A stretch of 64,000 nt of DNA, from assembly GCF_947492815.1 (NCBI RefSeq), contig NZ_CANLOB010000021.1, forward strand, positions 34,135-98,134, in the 5' to 3' direction. Within the stretch, counting starts at the first letter, position 1. Each line of letters starts with the position of its first letter. Position numbers and translations under genes: made by a program. The stretch is from an uncultured Dokdonia sp. (lineage in GTDB: Bacteria; Bacteroidota; Bacteroidia; Flavobacteriales; Flavobacteriaceae). The notes beneath the pieces were generated by a model. That model was not told where the DNA came from, searched no databases, and worked only from the letters and a program-made list of their open reading frames with translations. This document shows positions 25,006-34,992 of this stretch, one piece after another.

Positions 25006-28000
25006 ATGTCTAATCAATTTATAAAAACCAATTGTATGAATCTAACAAAACTCAAACCCATTGTTACGCTTCTTCTGGTCGTTATTTCTAGTTGTTTGTA
25101 TGCACAGCAGACAATAACAGGAACCGTGACTGAAGAATTAGGACCATTACCTGGGGTAAATATTCTTGTGAAGGGCACTCAAAATGGAACAACTACAGAT
25201 TTTGATGGTAATTATACGCTTTCAAATGTTGCAGATGACGCCATCATTATTTTCTCTTATACAGGTTTTACAACACAAGAAATCCCAGTAAATGGGCAAA
25301 CTATTATTAATTTGGTAATGCAAATAGATGCCGCAGCTCTTGACGAAGTGATTGTTGTAGGATTTGGATCTCAATCTAAAAGAGATGTTACAGGTGCTAT
25401 TTCACAAATAAAAACCGAAGACATTGCACAAGTTGTGACTGCAAACCCAACCTCAGCATTACAAGGTAAACTAGCCGGGGTTCAAGTTGAAACTGCTGGT
25501 GGTGCTCCTGGAAGTCCTGCTAATGTTTTTGTACGTGGTGTAAGTTCTTTAACAAATTCTGCTCCATTATATGTAGTAGACGGTACTATATCTGACAATA
25601 TCAACTACTTAAACGCAAAAGACATTGTAAATATACAAGTATTAAAAGATGCAACTTCAGCTGCCATTTATGGATCTCGTGCTGCAAATGGCGTTGTTAT
25701 AGTAACTACAAACAGAGGTAAAACTGATACTGCTCCTACTGTAAATATTGATATAAGAAGCGGTGTCAATGCAGTAGGAAGGACTTTAGATTTATTAAAT
25801 GGACCTGAATACATTAACTTTTTGAATCAAAGACTTATTAATGATGGCCTTGAAGGAAATATTCAAGACCCAGGAATTGATACGGATTTTCAAGATCTAT
25901 CTATTAACTCAGGTTTCATTCAAGATTATGGATTTAATGTATCTGGAGGTGGAGAAAATTCTAAATACTTTTTTAGCGCTAATTACTACGATGAAGAAGG
26001 ATTACTTATCAGTGAAGATTTTAATCGTAAAAACATACGTTTAAATAGTGAGTTCAAATTAGGGAAATTAAAAATTCAAGAATCATTTGGTTTTTCTGAA
26101 AATCGCTTTACACGAAACAACGCCTTTGGTAACCAAGGAGGTACTGTTCCAATTATTAGAGCTGAAGCACCTGAAAATTTAGGTGGATTTGAGTCTGTAG
26201 ATGGAAACATCTTTGGAGTTGGTGGTGCTAACAAGTTTGCACAAGCACAACTTGTAAATGACCAAAACACAGAGCGTAATTTCCTAGGAAATATTAATTT
26301 TTCTTATGAAATTATAGAAGGACTTACCGCCAAATTGAATATTGGTACGGAATATACCAGTTTTTACAGAAATACATTTCAGCCTATATTTAATTTAGGA
26401 GGTCCTGATGTAGATCCTGCCAATACACCGTTTGATGCAACTTTTAATTTTAATCAACTTAATGATTTAACAGAAGTTCGAGGAGAACGTTATGCTACTA
26501 ATGTAGAACCAACAATTAATTACAAGAGAAGTGTTGGAGAGCATAACTTTGATGTCTTATTAGGAGGTGCTCGTCAAGACATTACCGATAATAGTATTGC
26601 TATTTATGCAGAAGGTTTACCAAGTAGTAGTATTACCAACATTGCCCAATTTACAGACAATATTGTAAATTCTGGTGGAGGACGTTTTGACAATAAACTC
26701 TTCTCAGTTTTCGGACGTATTAACTATAACTACAATAAGAAATATTTATTTACAGCTATTATACGTCGTGATAAAACTTCACTCTTTGCTGATGGATTCA
26801 ACGAAGGAACCTTCCCTTCATTTTCAGCTGGATGGGTTATTAGCGATGAAGATTTCTTTAATAAAGATGGTCTTTTTACTAATTTAAAGTTAAGAGCAGG
26901 ATACGGAGAATTAGGCTCACAAAATGTCCCTCCTTTTTCAAATCAATCTGTTTTAGGATCTACTTCGCCAGTAACTTTCGGAGGTGTTTCTGGACAAATA
27001 CCAGGCTTTGCCATCACCTCTCTTGTAGATCCTAGTATTACTTTTGAAACATCTACTACTGTAAATATAGGAATTGACGCAGCTCTTTTAAACAATGATT
27101 TAAGATTAAGTTTAGATTATTTTAATAGAGATAATGATGACGTTTTACAAGCTGTTGCTATTCCTGATTCAAACGGATCTGTAAATCCTGTATTTCAAAA
27201 TGCTTCTTCAATAAATAACAAAGGATTTGAATTTGAAGCACAATATCATTATGATAAAGGAGGAGATTTCACATTTGATATCGGATTTAATTTATCTGCG
27301 ATACAAAATGAATTAACCCGCTCTCCTAACCCTATTGTTGGACCTTCTTATAATGAAGAAGGATTACGAGCAAATCGTTTTGAAGAAGGACAACCCTTAG
27401 GATTCTTTTTTGGATTTAGAACAGATGGAATTTATAATGATCAAGCAGAGATAGATAATGATCCATTTTTAGCTAATGACCCAGATCGTAGAGCTTTATT
27501 ACAGCCAGGAGATTTTAGAAGGGTCGATATTAATGGAGATGGTCGCATAAATGATGAAGACCAAACATCTTTAGGTGATCCTACACCTGATTTTACATAT
27601 GGTATTAACTTTGCTGCAAACTATAAAAAATGGGATTTATCGGCATTTTTTAATGGAGTACAAGGAAATGAAATCTATAATGTAACAAAGTTCTTTGGGT
27701 ATTTCTTCTTAGATGATAATAAACTAGGTATTGTAAGAGACGCATTTACACCACAAAACACAAATACAAACTTACCAAGAGTATCTGTACAAGATCCCGC
27801 AGGAAATCAATTACCATCGGACTTTTTTGTTGAAGATGGTTCTTTCTTACGCCTAAAAACATTAGAAGTAGGATATAACTTTACAGACTTTATAGGAAAA
27901 GAATGGGTTTCTAATGCACGTGTTTTTGCAAACGTTCAAAATTTATTTACTATCACAAACTATTCTGGATATGACCCAGAAGTTGGATCTAACAATAATG

Positions 28001-28134
28001 GTTTAGGAGCCAATCGTGGTTTTTTCGGATTCAACCCTACGTTTGCATCAGACGCTGTTTTTGATAGAGGATTAGATATTAGAGCTCAACCAAGACCTAG
28101 AACATTTACAATGGGTCTACAAATGACATTTTAA
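25006..28134 (+). CDS. SusC/RagA-type TonB-linked outer-membrane transporter
   Basis: A 1,042-residue TonB-dependent transporter that pairs with the next-gene SusD lipoprotein to import oligosaccharides or glycosides. After the signal peptide (TLLLVVISSCLYAQQ) come a carboxypeptidase-regulatory-like domain (GVNILVKGTQNGTTTDFDGN), the plug (DEVIVVGFGSQSKRDVTGAI, LYVVDG, SAAIYGSRAANGVV) and a long beta-barrel ending RPRTFTMGLQMTF. The ATG at 25036 (MNLTKLKP) is an equally good start. It is the first gene of a rightward operon whose enzymes suggest an alpha-galactosyl-glycerol substrate. Confidence 0.93.
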   Translation: MSNQFIKTNCMNLTKLKPIVTLLLVVISSCLYAQQTITGTVTEELGPLPGVNILVKGTQNGTTTDFDGNYTLSNVADDAIIIFSYTGFTTQEIPVNGQTIINLVMQIDAAALDEVIVVGFGSQSKRDVTGAISQIKTEDIAQVVTANPTSALQGKLAGVQVETAGGAPGSPANVFVRGVSSLTNSAPLYVVDGTISDNINYLNAKDIVNIQVLKDATSAAIYGSRAANGVVIVTTNRGKTDTAPTVNIDIRSGVNAVGRTLDLLNGPEYINFLNQRLINDGLEGNIQDPGIDTDFQDLSINSGFIQDYGFNVSGGGENSKYFFSANYYDEEGLLISEDFNRKNIRLNSEFKLGKLKIQESFGFSENRFTRNNAFGNQGGTVPIIRAEAPENLGGFESVDGNIFGVGGANKFAQAQLVNDQNTERNFLGNINFSYEIIEGLTAKLNIGTEYTSFYRNTFQPIFNLGGPDVDPANTPFDATFNFNQLNDLTEVRGERYATNVEPTINYKRSVGEHNFDVLLGGARQDITDNSIAIYAEGLPSSSITNIAQFTDNIVNSGGGRFDNKLFSVFGRINYNYNKKYLFTAIIRRDKTSLFADGFNEGTFPSFSAGWVISDEDFFNKDGLFTNLKLRAGYGELGSQNVPPFSNQSVLGSTSPVTFGGVSGQIPGFAITSLVDPSITFETSTTVNIGIDAALLNNDLRLSLDYFNRDNDDVLQAVAIPDSNGSVNPVFQNASSINNKGFEFEAQYHYDKGGDFTFDIGFNLSAIQNELTRSPNPIVGPSYNEEGLRANRFEEGQPLGFFFGFRTDGIYNDQAEIDNDPFLANDPDRRALLQPGDFRRVDINGDGRINDEDQTSLGDPTPDFTYGINFAANYKKWDLSAFFNGVQGNEIYNVTKFFGYFFLDDNKLGIVRDAFTPQNTNTNLPRVSVQDPAGNQLPSDFFVEDGSFLRLKTLEVGYNFTDFIGKEWVSNARVFANVQNLFTITNYSGYDPEVGSNNNGLGANRGFFGFNPTFASDAVFDRGLDIRAQPRPRTFTMGLQMTF

Positions 28135-28154
28135 AAAAATAAAAAGAATACGAT

Positions 28155-29738
28155 ATGAAAACAATTAAAAAACTATTCCCAGTTATACTACTGCTATTTG
28201 CTGTAGCATTCTATTATAGCTGTGATGAAGAAGACTTAAATATTTCAAATCCAAACAATGTAGCAGAACCTGAATTTTTTCAATCTGAAGCAGATTTTAG
28301 ACTTGCTGTAAATGGTATGTACCACCCTATTACTGCTGTTTTCTTCTGGGGACGTGTTGTACACACAGGAGCTATGTTACGTTCTGATGCCTATAATGTT
28401 ATCCCGTTCCAGCAAAACACCACCATGTCTACATTAGAAGGACAACCAGGCATTGCAAGATGGGCCGTAGATATGTATCCTCAATTATATCAATCTATTT
28501 CTAGAGCTAATAGAATTATTGAAGAAGATGCAGAAAATGAGGTGCTTTCTGGAGATGTTCAGAATGAAATTTTAGGACAAGCGCATTTTCAACGTGCATT
28601 TTGCAACTGGTATTTATTAAATCTCTTTGGAACAGCACCATTAGTGATGCAAATACCAGAGAATACAGATGATTTCTTCCCTCCTAATGCAACAGCTGCT
28701 ATGTTTAATGAAGCAATTATCGCCGATCTAACAGAAGCAGTTAATAGATTACCTGACACCTGGGGAGCTGAAGATTTAGGACGCCCAACTAGAGGTGCTG
28801 CACTAGCATTAAGAGGAAAAACATATTTATATATGGAAGACTGGGCAAATGCCGCTGCAGATTTGACTACGGTTACTACATTAGGATATTCGCTACTTCC
28901 AAGTGTAAACTATGGAGATAATTTTTCTTCAGACTCATCACTTGAAAACAATAGTGAATCTATTTACGAGTTACAATACGTTGCACAGGACAACTTTGTA
29001 TGGGGCTCAGATATTCCATTAACAGGAACACAATCTAACTGGCATATTGATTACTCACCACCACATGTAAGTTTAGATCAAGGCCATGTGATCAATCCAC
29101 ATATTCGTAATGTTTTTGATGCCAATGGGGATACTGTAAGACGTAATGCTACTATGGTATTTGATTACCCAGGGGCAACAGGATATGCAGGAGTACCATA
29201 CCTAGAAGATTTTGCTCCTAGTATAGAAACTATAAATGCTTTAGGAGTAGAACCTATTTTTTCTGTTAAATACACAGGTATTGAATCAGGACTCTCTAGT
29301 TCTTCAATTTCTGGATTTGGAAATGACCTTGGAACAAATTGGCGTATTATACGTTATGCTGATGTACTTTTAATGCTAGCAGAAGCTCAAAACGAATTAG
29401 GAAATACAGAAGCTGCTATTGGGTTTATCAACCAAGTGCGAGACAGAGCACAAATTACAGACCTTCCTAGTGGCTTAAGTCAAAATGAGGTATTTGATGC
29501 CATTGTAGATGAGCGTATCATGGAACTTACAGGAGAAGGACATCGTTTCTTTGATATTGTAAGATGGGGAATTGCAGACGAAATCCTTGGGCAAGGATCT
29601 ACCATTGCTGATGGAAATCACCCTAAATCTTTAGCAGGACCTGCTGCATTCTTTACACCAAACCAAGATGAAGTTTTATGGTTACCATTAACAGAATTGC
29701 AAGCAAACCCTAATCTAACTCAGAATCAAGGGTATTAA
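28155..29738 (+). CDS. SusD/RagB-type nutrient-binding lipoprotein
   Basis: A 527-residue surface lipoprotein that caps the SusC barrel and binds the substrate. Lipoprotein signal FAVAFYYSCDEED, then RAFCNWYLLNLFG, GRPTRGAALALRGKTYLYME (the TPR-like SusD region) and the C-terminal pattern ERIMELTGEGHRFFDIVRWG and VLWLPLTELQANPNLTQNQG. It follows susC by 20 bases. The ligand is not readable from sequence. Confidence 0.95.
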   Translation: MKTIKKLFPVILLLFAVAFYYSCDEEDLNISNPNNVAEPEFFQSEADFRLAVNGMYHPITAVFFWGRVVHTGAMLRSDAYNVIPFQQNTTMSTLEGQPGIARWAVDMYPQLYQSISRANRIIEEDAENEVLSGDVQNEILGQAHFQRAFCNWYLLNLFGTAPLVMQIPENTDDFFPPNATAAMFNEAIIADLTEAVNRLPDTWGAEDLGRPTRGAALALRGKTYLYMEDWANAAADLTTVTTLGYSLLPSVNYGDNFSSDSSLENNSESIYELQYVAQDNFVWGSDIPLTGTQSNWHIDYSPPHVSLDQGHVINPHIRNVFDANGDTVRRNATMVFDYPGATGYAGVPYLEDFAPSIETINALGVEPIFSVKYTGIESGLSSSSISGFGNDLGTNWRIIRYADVLLMLAEAQNELGNTEAAIGFINQVRDRAQITDLPSGLSQNEVFDAIVDERIMELTGEGHRFFDIVRWGIADEILGQGSTIADGNHPKSLAGPAAFFTPNQDEVLWLPLTELQANPNLTQNQGY

Positions 29739-29789
29739 ACAAATGATGCTTTTTAATAATAAAATTTGAATTTAGTTTGTTTTTAATTT

Positions 29790-29822
29790 GTCGAGCAGGT
29801 CTTATCTTGTGGTCTGCTCGAC
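29790..29822 (+). other. Strong intercistronic hairpin after susD
   Basis: GTCGAGCAG and CTGCTCGAC form a perfect, GC-rich 9-base stem around a 15-base loop, 52 bases after the susD stop. There is no T-run, so it is more likely to stabilise the susCD message or attenuate read-through than to terminate fully. Confidence 0.6.
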
Positions 29823-29853
29823 GTTAAAAATAATACCATAAACACGATACAAT

Positions 29854-32800
29854 TTGAAAAATAGCCTGTATATTTTTCTTATCACACTATGCTTCCTTTC
29901 TTGCAAAGAAAGAGATATGAAGACACACCTGTTTTCGTACGTTTCTCCATCACATTCTCAAATAACATTTGAAAATACAATCACCGAAAATGACACTATA
30001 AATGCTATAAACTTTCAGTATTGTTATAATGGAGGTGGTGTCGGAATAGGAGATTTTAATAATGATGGCTTATCAGATATTGTATTTACAGGAAACCAAG
30101 TACCCAGCGCACTCTACCTCAACCTTGGAGAAATGAAATTTAAAGATATTACCATAGCTTCTGGCGTACTAACCAATACCTGGACTACAGGAGTAAGTAT
30201 TGTAGACATCAATGCAGATGGGTATGATGATATTTATATAAATGTAGGTGGAGCCAACTGCAATAACGACTGCCCTAACCTATTATATATTAACAAAGGT
30301 ATTACTTCAGAAGGTATCCCAACATTTGAAGAAAAAGCAGCAGCTTATGGACTAAATGATGGAAATTATAGTCAGCAAACACTCTTTTTTGATTACGACT
30401 CAGATCATGACTTAGATGCCTACATTGTTAGGAATGGCAACACAAAATACGGCAGAAACAACCCTATTCCTAAAGATAAATTCCCTGATCATTTAAAAGA
30501 TGTATTATTAGAAAACAAATCAGAAGAAGGAAGCCCATATCCTATTTTTGAAGATGTTTCCAAGGAAAAAGGAATCACACACAAAGGCTTTGGATTAGGC
30601 ATTGCTATCACCGATTACAATAATGACTTATTGCCAGACATCTATATCACAAATGATTTTATTACAAATGACGTATTATACATAAATCAAGGGGATGTTG
30701 CTGGGTACGCTTTCGCGAAAGCGGATACCGACATACTCACAACACAAACATACAACGCTATGGGGGTAGATATAGCTGACATTAATAATGATGCCTTCCC
30801 TGATATTGCTGTTGTTGATATGTTACCCAACGATTATGAGCGCCAAAAAAAGATGCTCGGTTTTAATAACTACGATAAATTCTTACTTTCCCAGCGTAAT
30901 GGATATACGCCACAATATGTTCAAAACACATTGCAAATACATAATGGAGTACACCAAAACGTTGCCTTACCTGCTTCTGAAGTAGGATACAAAGCTGGCA
31001 TTGCAAAAACAGATTGGAGTTGGGCACCACTCATCGCTGATTATGATAGAGACGGAAATAAAGATCTGTATATCACAAATGGATATGTAAAAGATATTAC
31101 AGATTTAGATTTTATTAATTACTCAGGACAGAATAATGTCTTTGGAACTCAAGAAGCACGTGCAAAAAAACTACAGTCATTGGTAAATGAGCTACCTGGT
31201 ATTTACTTACCTAACTTTATGTTTAAAAATACAGGAGACATCTCATTTGAAGATGTATCTGAACAATGGATGGCCGCTAAAGATTCGTTTTCAAATGGTG
31301 CTGCCTATGCCGATTTAGACGGAGATGGAGATTTAGATATTATCGTAAATAACATCAATGCACCCGCATTTGTACTTGAAAATCATGCAGACAAAAATGC
31401 AACAGAGTATGTTCGTATCCAGTTAAAAGGTGCCCCTAAAAACAAAGCTGCTATAGGAACAAAAATTACTATTTGGCAACAAGGCACATCCCAAACTCAC
31501 TATCAATCTGTTGTAAGAGGATATCTATCTTCTGTAGAATCTACGATTACTTTTGGAATCAACACAACCCCTATAGATTCATTAGAAGTCATATGGCCAG
31601 ATGGAAAAAGGTTTATGACAAAAGATATTGTTAGAAACGCAACGACTGTTTTAAGCTATCTAGACACTGCTACCAAGAAAGCACCATCAAGTACAACAAC
31701 AACGATACTGCAAAAAAGAGATAGTATCCTTTCTTATAATCATACTGAAAACCCAGCAAATGATTTTATAAATCAATCATTATTACCATTACAGTTTAAT
31801 GCAAATGGACCTATTATTATTTCTGGAAATATAGACGGTTTACCAGGTGATGAATTATTTATTGGGGGAAACAGCAGAACTCCAAGTCAGTTATTGAAAG
31901 AAAATAAACATGGTTCTTATGACACCATTCAGACATTTACATCAAACTCAGATGTTACTGCAGCACTCTTTGTAGATATTGATCAAGATAAGAACCTAGA
32001 TTTATATATTGGCTATGGTGGTACTGACGCACGAGATATAGAGGATTATATCTTACTAAATGATGGAAAGGGAAATTTTGTAATCCCTAAAGAGGTACGA
32101 TTACCTAAAATGAGAATTAACACTACAAGTGTCACTAAAGTCGATTATGACCAAGATGGAGATGATGACCTATTTGTTTCTGGAGGTGTATTAGCAGGCA
32201 ATTACCCTCTTGGAATGGAAAGCTACCTTTTAGAAAACAAAAATAAGAAGTATCACATTGTAGATACAGTAAAAGCTGATAGCGGTTTTTTAAAAAATGC
32301 TACTTGGGCAGACCTTAACACAAATGGAACGAAAGAACTGATCACTGTAGGGCACTGGAATGGTATCACTTCATATACGACGCAGAAGAATAAACTAGAA
32401 CAACTTCCGCTACAATTCAAAAACGAAAACGGAGAACTTATTTCTATGAACGGATGGTGGAATAGTATAGAAACTGCAGATATAGATAATGATGGAGATA
32501 CAGACATCTTACTAGGAAATCAAGGGACCAATGGATTTATAAAACCTACACAAGAAGAACCCGTATATGTATATGCTAGAGATTTTGATTCTAACGGGAG
32601 TATTGATCCTGTACTTGCACAATACTTTTCAGAAAAACAAACTTCTGTATTAAAACCTATTCATACTAGAGATGATATTTTTAAGCAGTTAGTTTCATTA
32701 AAAAAGAGATATGGTACTTACAACGAATTTGCAAAAGTAGATTTTAAAACACTTTTAAAAATTAAGGATTTAGATAGAGAAACATTTAACGCGACTACTT

Positions 32801-33165
32801 TTGAATCTGTATATGCCGAAAATATAGGTAATAACACATTTATTGTTCATGTACTTCCTCTTGAGTGTCAGCATGCACCTATTCAGGACATTCTCATCCA
32901 AGATATTGATCAAGATGGGTATAAGGATGTTTTACTTACAGGAAATGATTACTCTGCCGAGTCTAATTATGGAAGGCACGATGCGCTGATAGGTGTATTT
33001 TTAAAAGGCGGTGAGACAGGATTCTCTGTCGTTAGAAATCAAGACAGTGGTTTTATAGTACCAAAACAGTCCAATTATATTACTACTGCAATTAGTCAAG
33101 AAAAACAGATACGCATCATAGCCACACAACACAATGACAAGGCTTGTGTATTTGAAATTAATTAA
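29854..33165 (+). CDS. FG-GAP/VCBS-repeat lipoprotein with ASPIC/UnbV domain
   Basis: A 1,103-residue protein that must start at TTG: translation from there gives a lipoprotein signal peptide (LYIFLITLCFLSCKE), while the next ATG would lose it. The body consists of calcium-binding FG-GAP-like repeats (DFNNDGLSDIVF, DINADGYDDIYIN, DYDRDGNKDLYI, DLDGDGDLDIIV), followed by an ASPIC/UnbV module (AIGTKITIW, LEVIWPDGK) and more repeats. Such proteins often sit beside SusCD pairs in Flavobacteria and are thought to be surface glycan-handling or adhesion proteins. A palindrome copy is read as GYAFAKADT. The third gene of the locus, it is followed 34 bases later by the alpha-galactosidase. Confidence 0.88.
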   Translation: MKNSLYIFLITLCFLSCKERDMKTHLFSYVSPSHSQITFENTITENDTINAINFQYCYNGGGVGIGDFNNDGLSDIVFTGNQVPSALYLNLGEMKFKDITIASGVLTNTWTTGVSIVDINADGYDDIYINVGGANCNNDCPNLLYINKGITSEGIPTFEEKAAAYGLNDGNYSQQTLFFDYDSDHDLDAYIVRNGNTKYGRNNPIPKDKFPDHLKDVLLENKSEEGSPYPIFEDVSKEKGITHKGFGLGIAITDYNNDLLPDIYITNDFITNDVLYINQGDVAGYAFAKADTDILTTQTYNAMGVDIADINNDAFPDIAVVDMLPNDYERQKKMLGFNNYDKFLLSQRNGYTPQYVQNTLQIHNGVHQNVALPASEVGYKAGIAKTDWSWAPLIADYDRDGNKDLYITNGYVKDITDLDFINYSGQNNVFGTQEARAKKLQSLVNELPGIYLPNFMFKNTGDISFEDVSEQWMAAKDSFSNGAAYADLDGDGDLDIIVNNINAPAFVLENHADKNATEYVRIQLKGAPKNKAAIGTKITIWQQGTSQTHYQSVVRGYLSSVESTITFGINTTPIDSLEVIWPDGKRFMTKDIVRNATTVLSYLDTATKKAPSSTTTTILQKRDSILSYNHTENPANDFINQSLLPLQFNANGPIIISGNIDGLPGDELFIGGNSRTPSQLLKENKHGSYDTIQTFTSNSDVTAALFVDIDQDKNLDLYIGYGGTDARDIEDYILLNDGKGNFVIPKEVRLPKMRINTTSVTKVDYDQDGDDDLFVSGGVLAGNYPLGMESYLLENKNKKYHIVDTVKADSGFLKNATWADLNTNGTKELITVGHWNGITSYTTQKNKLEQLPLQFKNENGELISMNGWWNSIETADIDNDGDTDILLGNQGTNGFIKPTQEEPVYVYARDFDSNGSIDPVLAQYFSEKQTSVLKPIHTRDDIFKQLVSLKKRYGTYNEFAKVDFKTLLKIKDLDRETFNATTFESVYAENIGNNTFIVHVLPLECQHAPIQDILIQDIDQDGYKDVLLTGNDYSAESNYGRHDALIGVFLKGGETGFSVVRNQDSGFIVPKQSNYITTAISQEKQIRIIATQHNDKACVFEIN
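30708..30723. repeat. Palindrome copy inside the FG-GAP lipoprotein gene
   Basis: CGCTTTCGCGAAAGCG, 16 bases, read as AFAKA in the gene's frame. Confidence 0.95.
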
Positions 33166-33199
33166 GGATAGCCCAACAATAAATGAATAATAGGCTTAC

Positions 33200-34966
33200 A
33201 TGGAAGAAGTAATTACACATCGTTTTAACATCATTAAAGACCCAGATACTTTTGATGTTACTATTACATCAAATACGAAAGAAAAAGATATAGATATATA
33301 CACTATATATTTTTCGGCACATAAAGAGTTTACCCCTAAACCCGTTACCATATCCTGGAAAATCCCAGCAATAAATGTAAAAGGAGTTTGGAAACCAACA
33401 TCAGATTTTTCGAAACGTATTATGGATGATTGGGAGTTAAATCATATGGAATCACGTATTTCTGTTGATGCTCCTGTGGTGTCCATTTATGGACATAATG
33501 ACAAAAACACACTCACATTTGCATGCGCTGATGCTATTAATACAACATCACTAAATGCATTATATAGAGAAGAAGATAATTGTATCTATTGTCACATCAC
33601 TTTATTTGCAGAAGCACATCATTCAATTACATCATATAGTACAGAGTTACGAATAGATCAAAACACGTATCATTTTTCCGAAGCTTTAAAAGGAGTAAGA
33701 ACTTGGTGGGAAAATTTTGAACACCTGACACCTACTCCAACGCCAGCACTGGCAAAAAAACCTGTATATTCTACTTGGTACCAATTTCATCAAAATCTTG
33801 AGCCCGAACTCTTAATAGAAGAATGTAAACTGGCTTCAAAACTAGGATACGAGCTTATGATTCTTGATGATGGATGGCAAACTAAAGATAGTAATAGAGG
33901 ATACGATTATACTGGAGATTGGGAACCTGAACGCATTCCTAATCTAGCATCATTCACCGAAGCAGTGCACGCTACAGGCATGAAACTAGCTTTATGGTAT
34001 TCTGTTCCTTTTTGTGGAAAACATAGCAAAGCTTATCAAAAATTTAAAGGGAAGTTTCTGACTGAAAATCATCGATGGGCGCCTGTTTTTGACCCTAGAT
34101 ATCCAGAGGTAAGAACCTATCTTATAGGATTATACACAAAAGCTCTTGAAGAATGGAATTTAGATGGTTTTAAGCTAGATTTCATTGATGAGTTCAAAGC
34201 ATATCCAGAAACTGTATTAACATTAGAAGACGGAAGAGATTTCTCCTCTATCAATGAAGCTGTAGATAGATTACTAACAGACGTTATTACTTCTTTGAAA
34301 GCTATAAAAAAAGACGTTGTTATTGAATTCAGACAAAAATACACAGGACCAGCAATGCGAAAATATGGTAATATGTTTAGAGCATTTGATTGCCCTGGAG
34401 ATAATGCTATGAATCGCGTACGTATTGCAGATATAAAAATGATTTCTGGCGATACCGCTGTACATAGTGATATGTTTACCTATCATAAAGATGAACCTAT
34501 AGAAATCAAAGCATTACAACTAGTAAATACACTTTTTGGTGTTCCTCAACTATCTATCTTACTTCAAGAAGTATCTCAAGAAGAAGCCAGTATGATAGGG
34601 TTTTATACAAAGTACTGGAATCAAAATGCAACCACATTATTAAAAGGAGATTTTACGCCACACAAACCATTAGCTAATTACCCAATTTGCGAATCCATTT
34701 TAAACGATCAACATATTATAGGTGTCTTTGATAATTATGTTGTTCCTATAACTTCAAAAGCTCCAAAAATTGATATTATAAATGGTCAATTAGAAGAATA
34801 TGTCATCATAAATTGCAACCATAATTTAGGCGATTATAATATGGTCATCTATAGTTGTACAGGAAAAATAATACAAGAATCATCTATACAGCTACAAAAA
34901 GGGATTTTAAAAATAGAAGTCCCTCAAAGTGGATTAATTAAACTATCTAAGAATACTTATCTTTAA
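33200..34966 (+). CDS. GH36-like alpha-galactosidase, cytoplasmic
   Basis: A 588-residue retaining glycoside hydrolase of the GH36/melibiase type. The TIM barrel shows YSTWYQFHQ, LGYELMILDDGWQ, MKLALWYSVPF, and LDGFKLDFIDEF, where the KxD aspartate is the expected nucleophile; FRAFDCPGDN probably carries the acid/base region. The beta-sandwich N-terminal domain is present (residues ~1-170). There is no signal peptide, so it acts on imported, intact galactosides. It sits between the SusCD/FG-GAP genes and the glycerol kinase-dehydrogenase fusion, which suggests a galactosyl-glycerol substrate. Other alpha-galactosides such as melibiose or raffinose remain possible. Confidence 0.85.
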   Translation: MEEVITHRFNIIKDPDTFDVTITSNTKEKDIDIYTIYFSAHKEFTPKPVTISWKIPAINVKGVWKPTSDFSKRIMDDWELNHMESRISVDAPVVSIYGHNDKNTLTFACADAINTTSLNALYREEDNCIYCHITLFAEAHHSITSYSTELRIDQNTYHFSEALKGVRTWWENFEHLTPTPTPALAKKPVYSTWYQFHQNLEPELLIEECKLASKLGYELMILDDGWQTKDSNRGYDYTGDWEPERIPNLASFTEAVHATGMKLALWYSVPFCGKHSKAYQKFKGKFLTENHRWAPVFDPRYPEVRTYLIGLYTKALEEWNLDGFKLDFIDEFKAYPETVLTLEDGRDFSSINEAVDRLLTDVITSLKAIKKDVVIEFRQKYTGPAMRKYGNMFRAFDCPGDNAMNRVRIADIKMISGDTAVHSDMFTYHKDEPIEIKALQLVNTLFGVPQLSILLQEVSQEEASMIGFYTKYWNQNATTLLKGDFTPHKPLANYPICESILNDQHIIGVFDNYVVPITSKAPKIDIINGQLEEYVIINCNHNLGDYNMVIYSCTGKIIQESSIQLQKGILKIEVPQSGLIKLSKNTYL

Positions 34967-34992
34967 TCACAAAAGAATTTGTACGCTAAACT

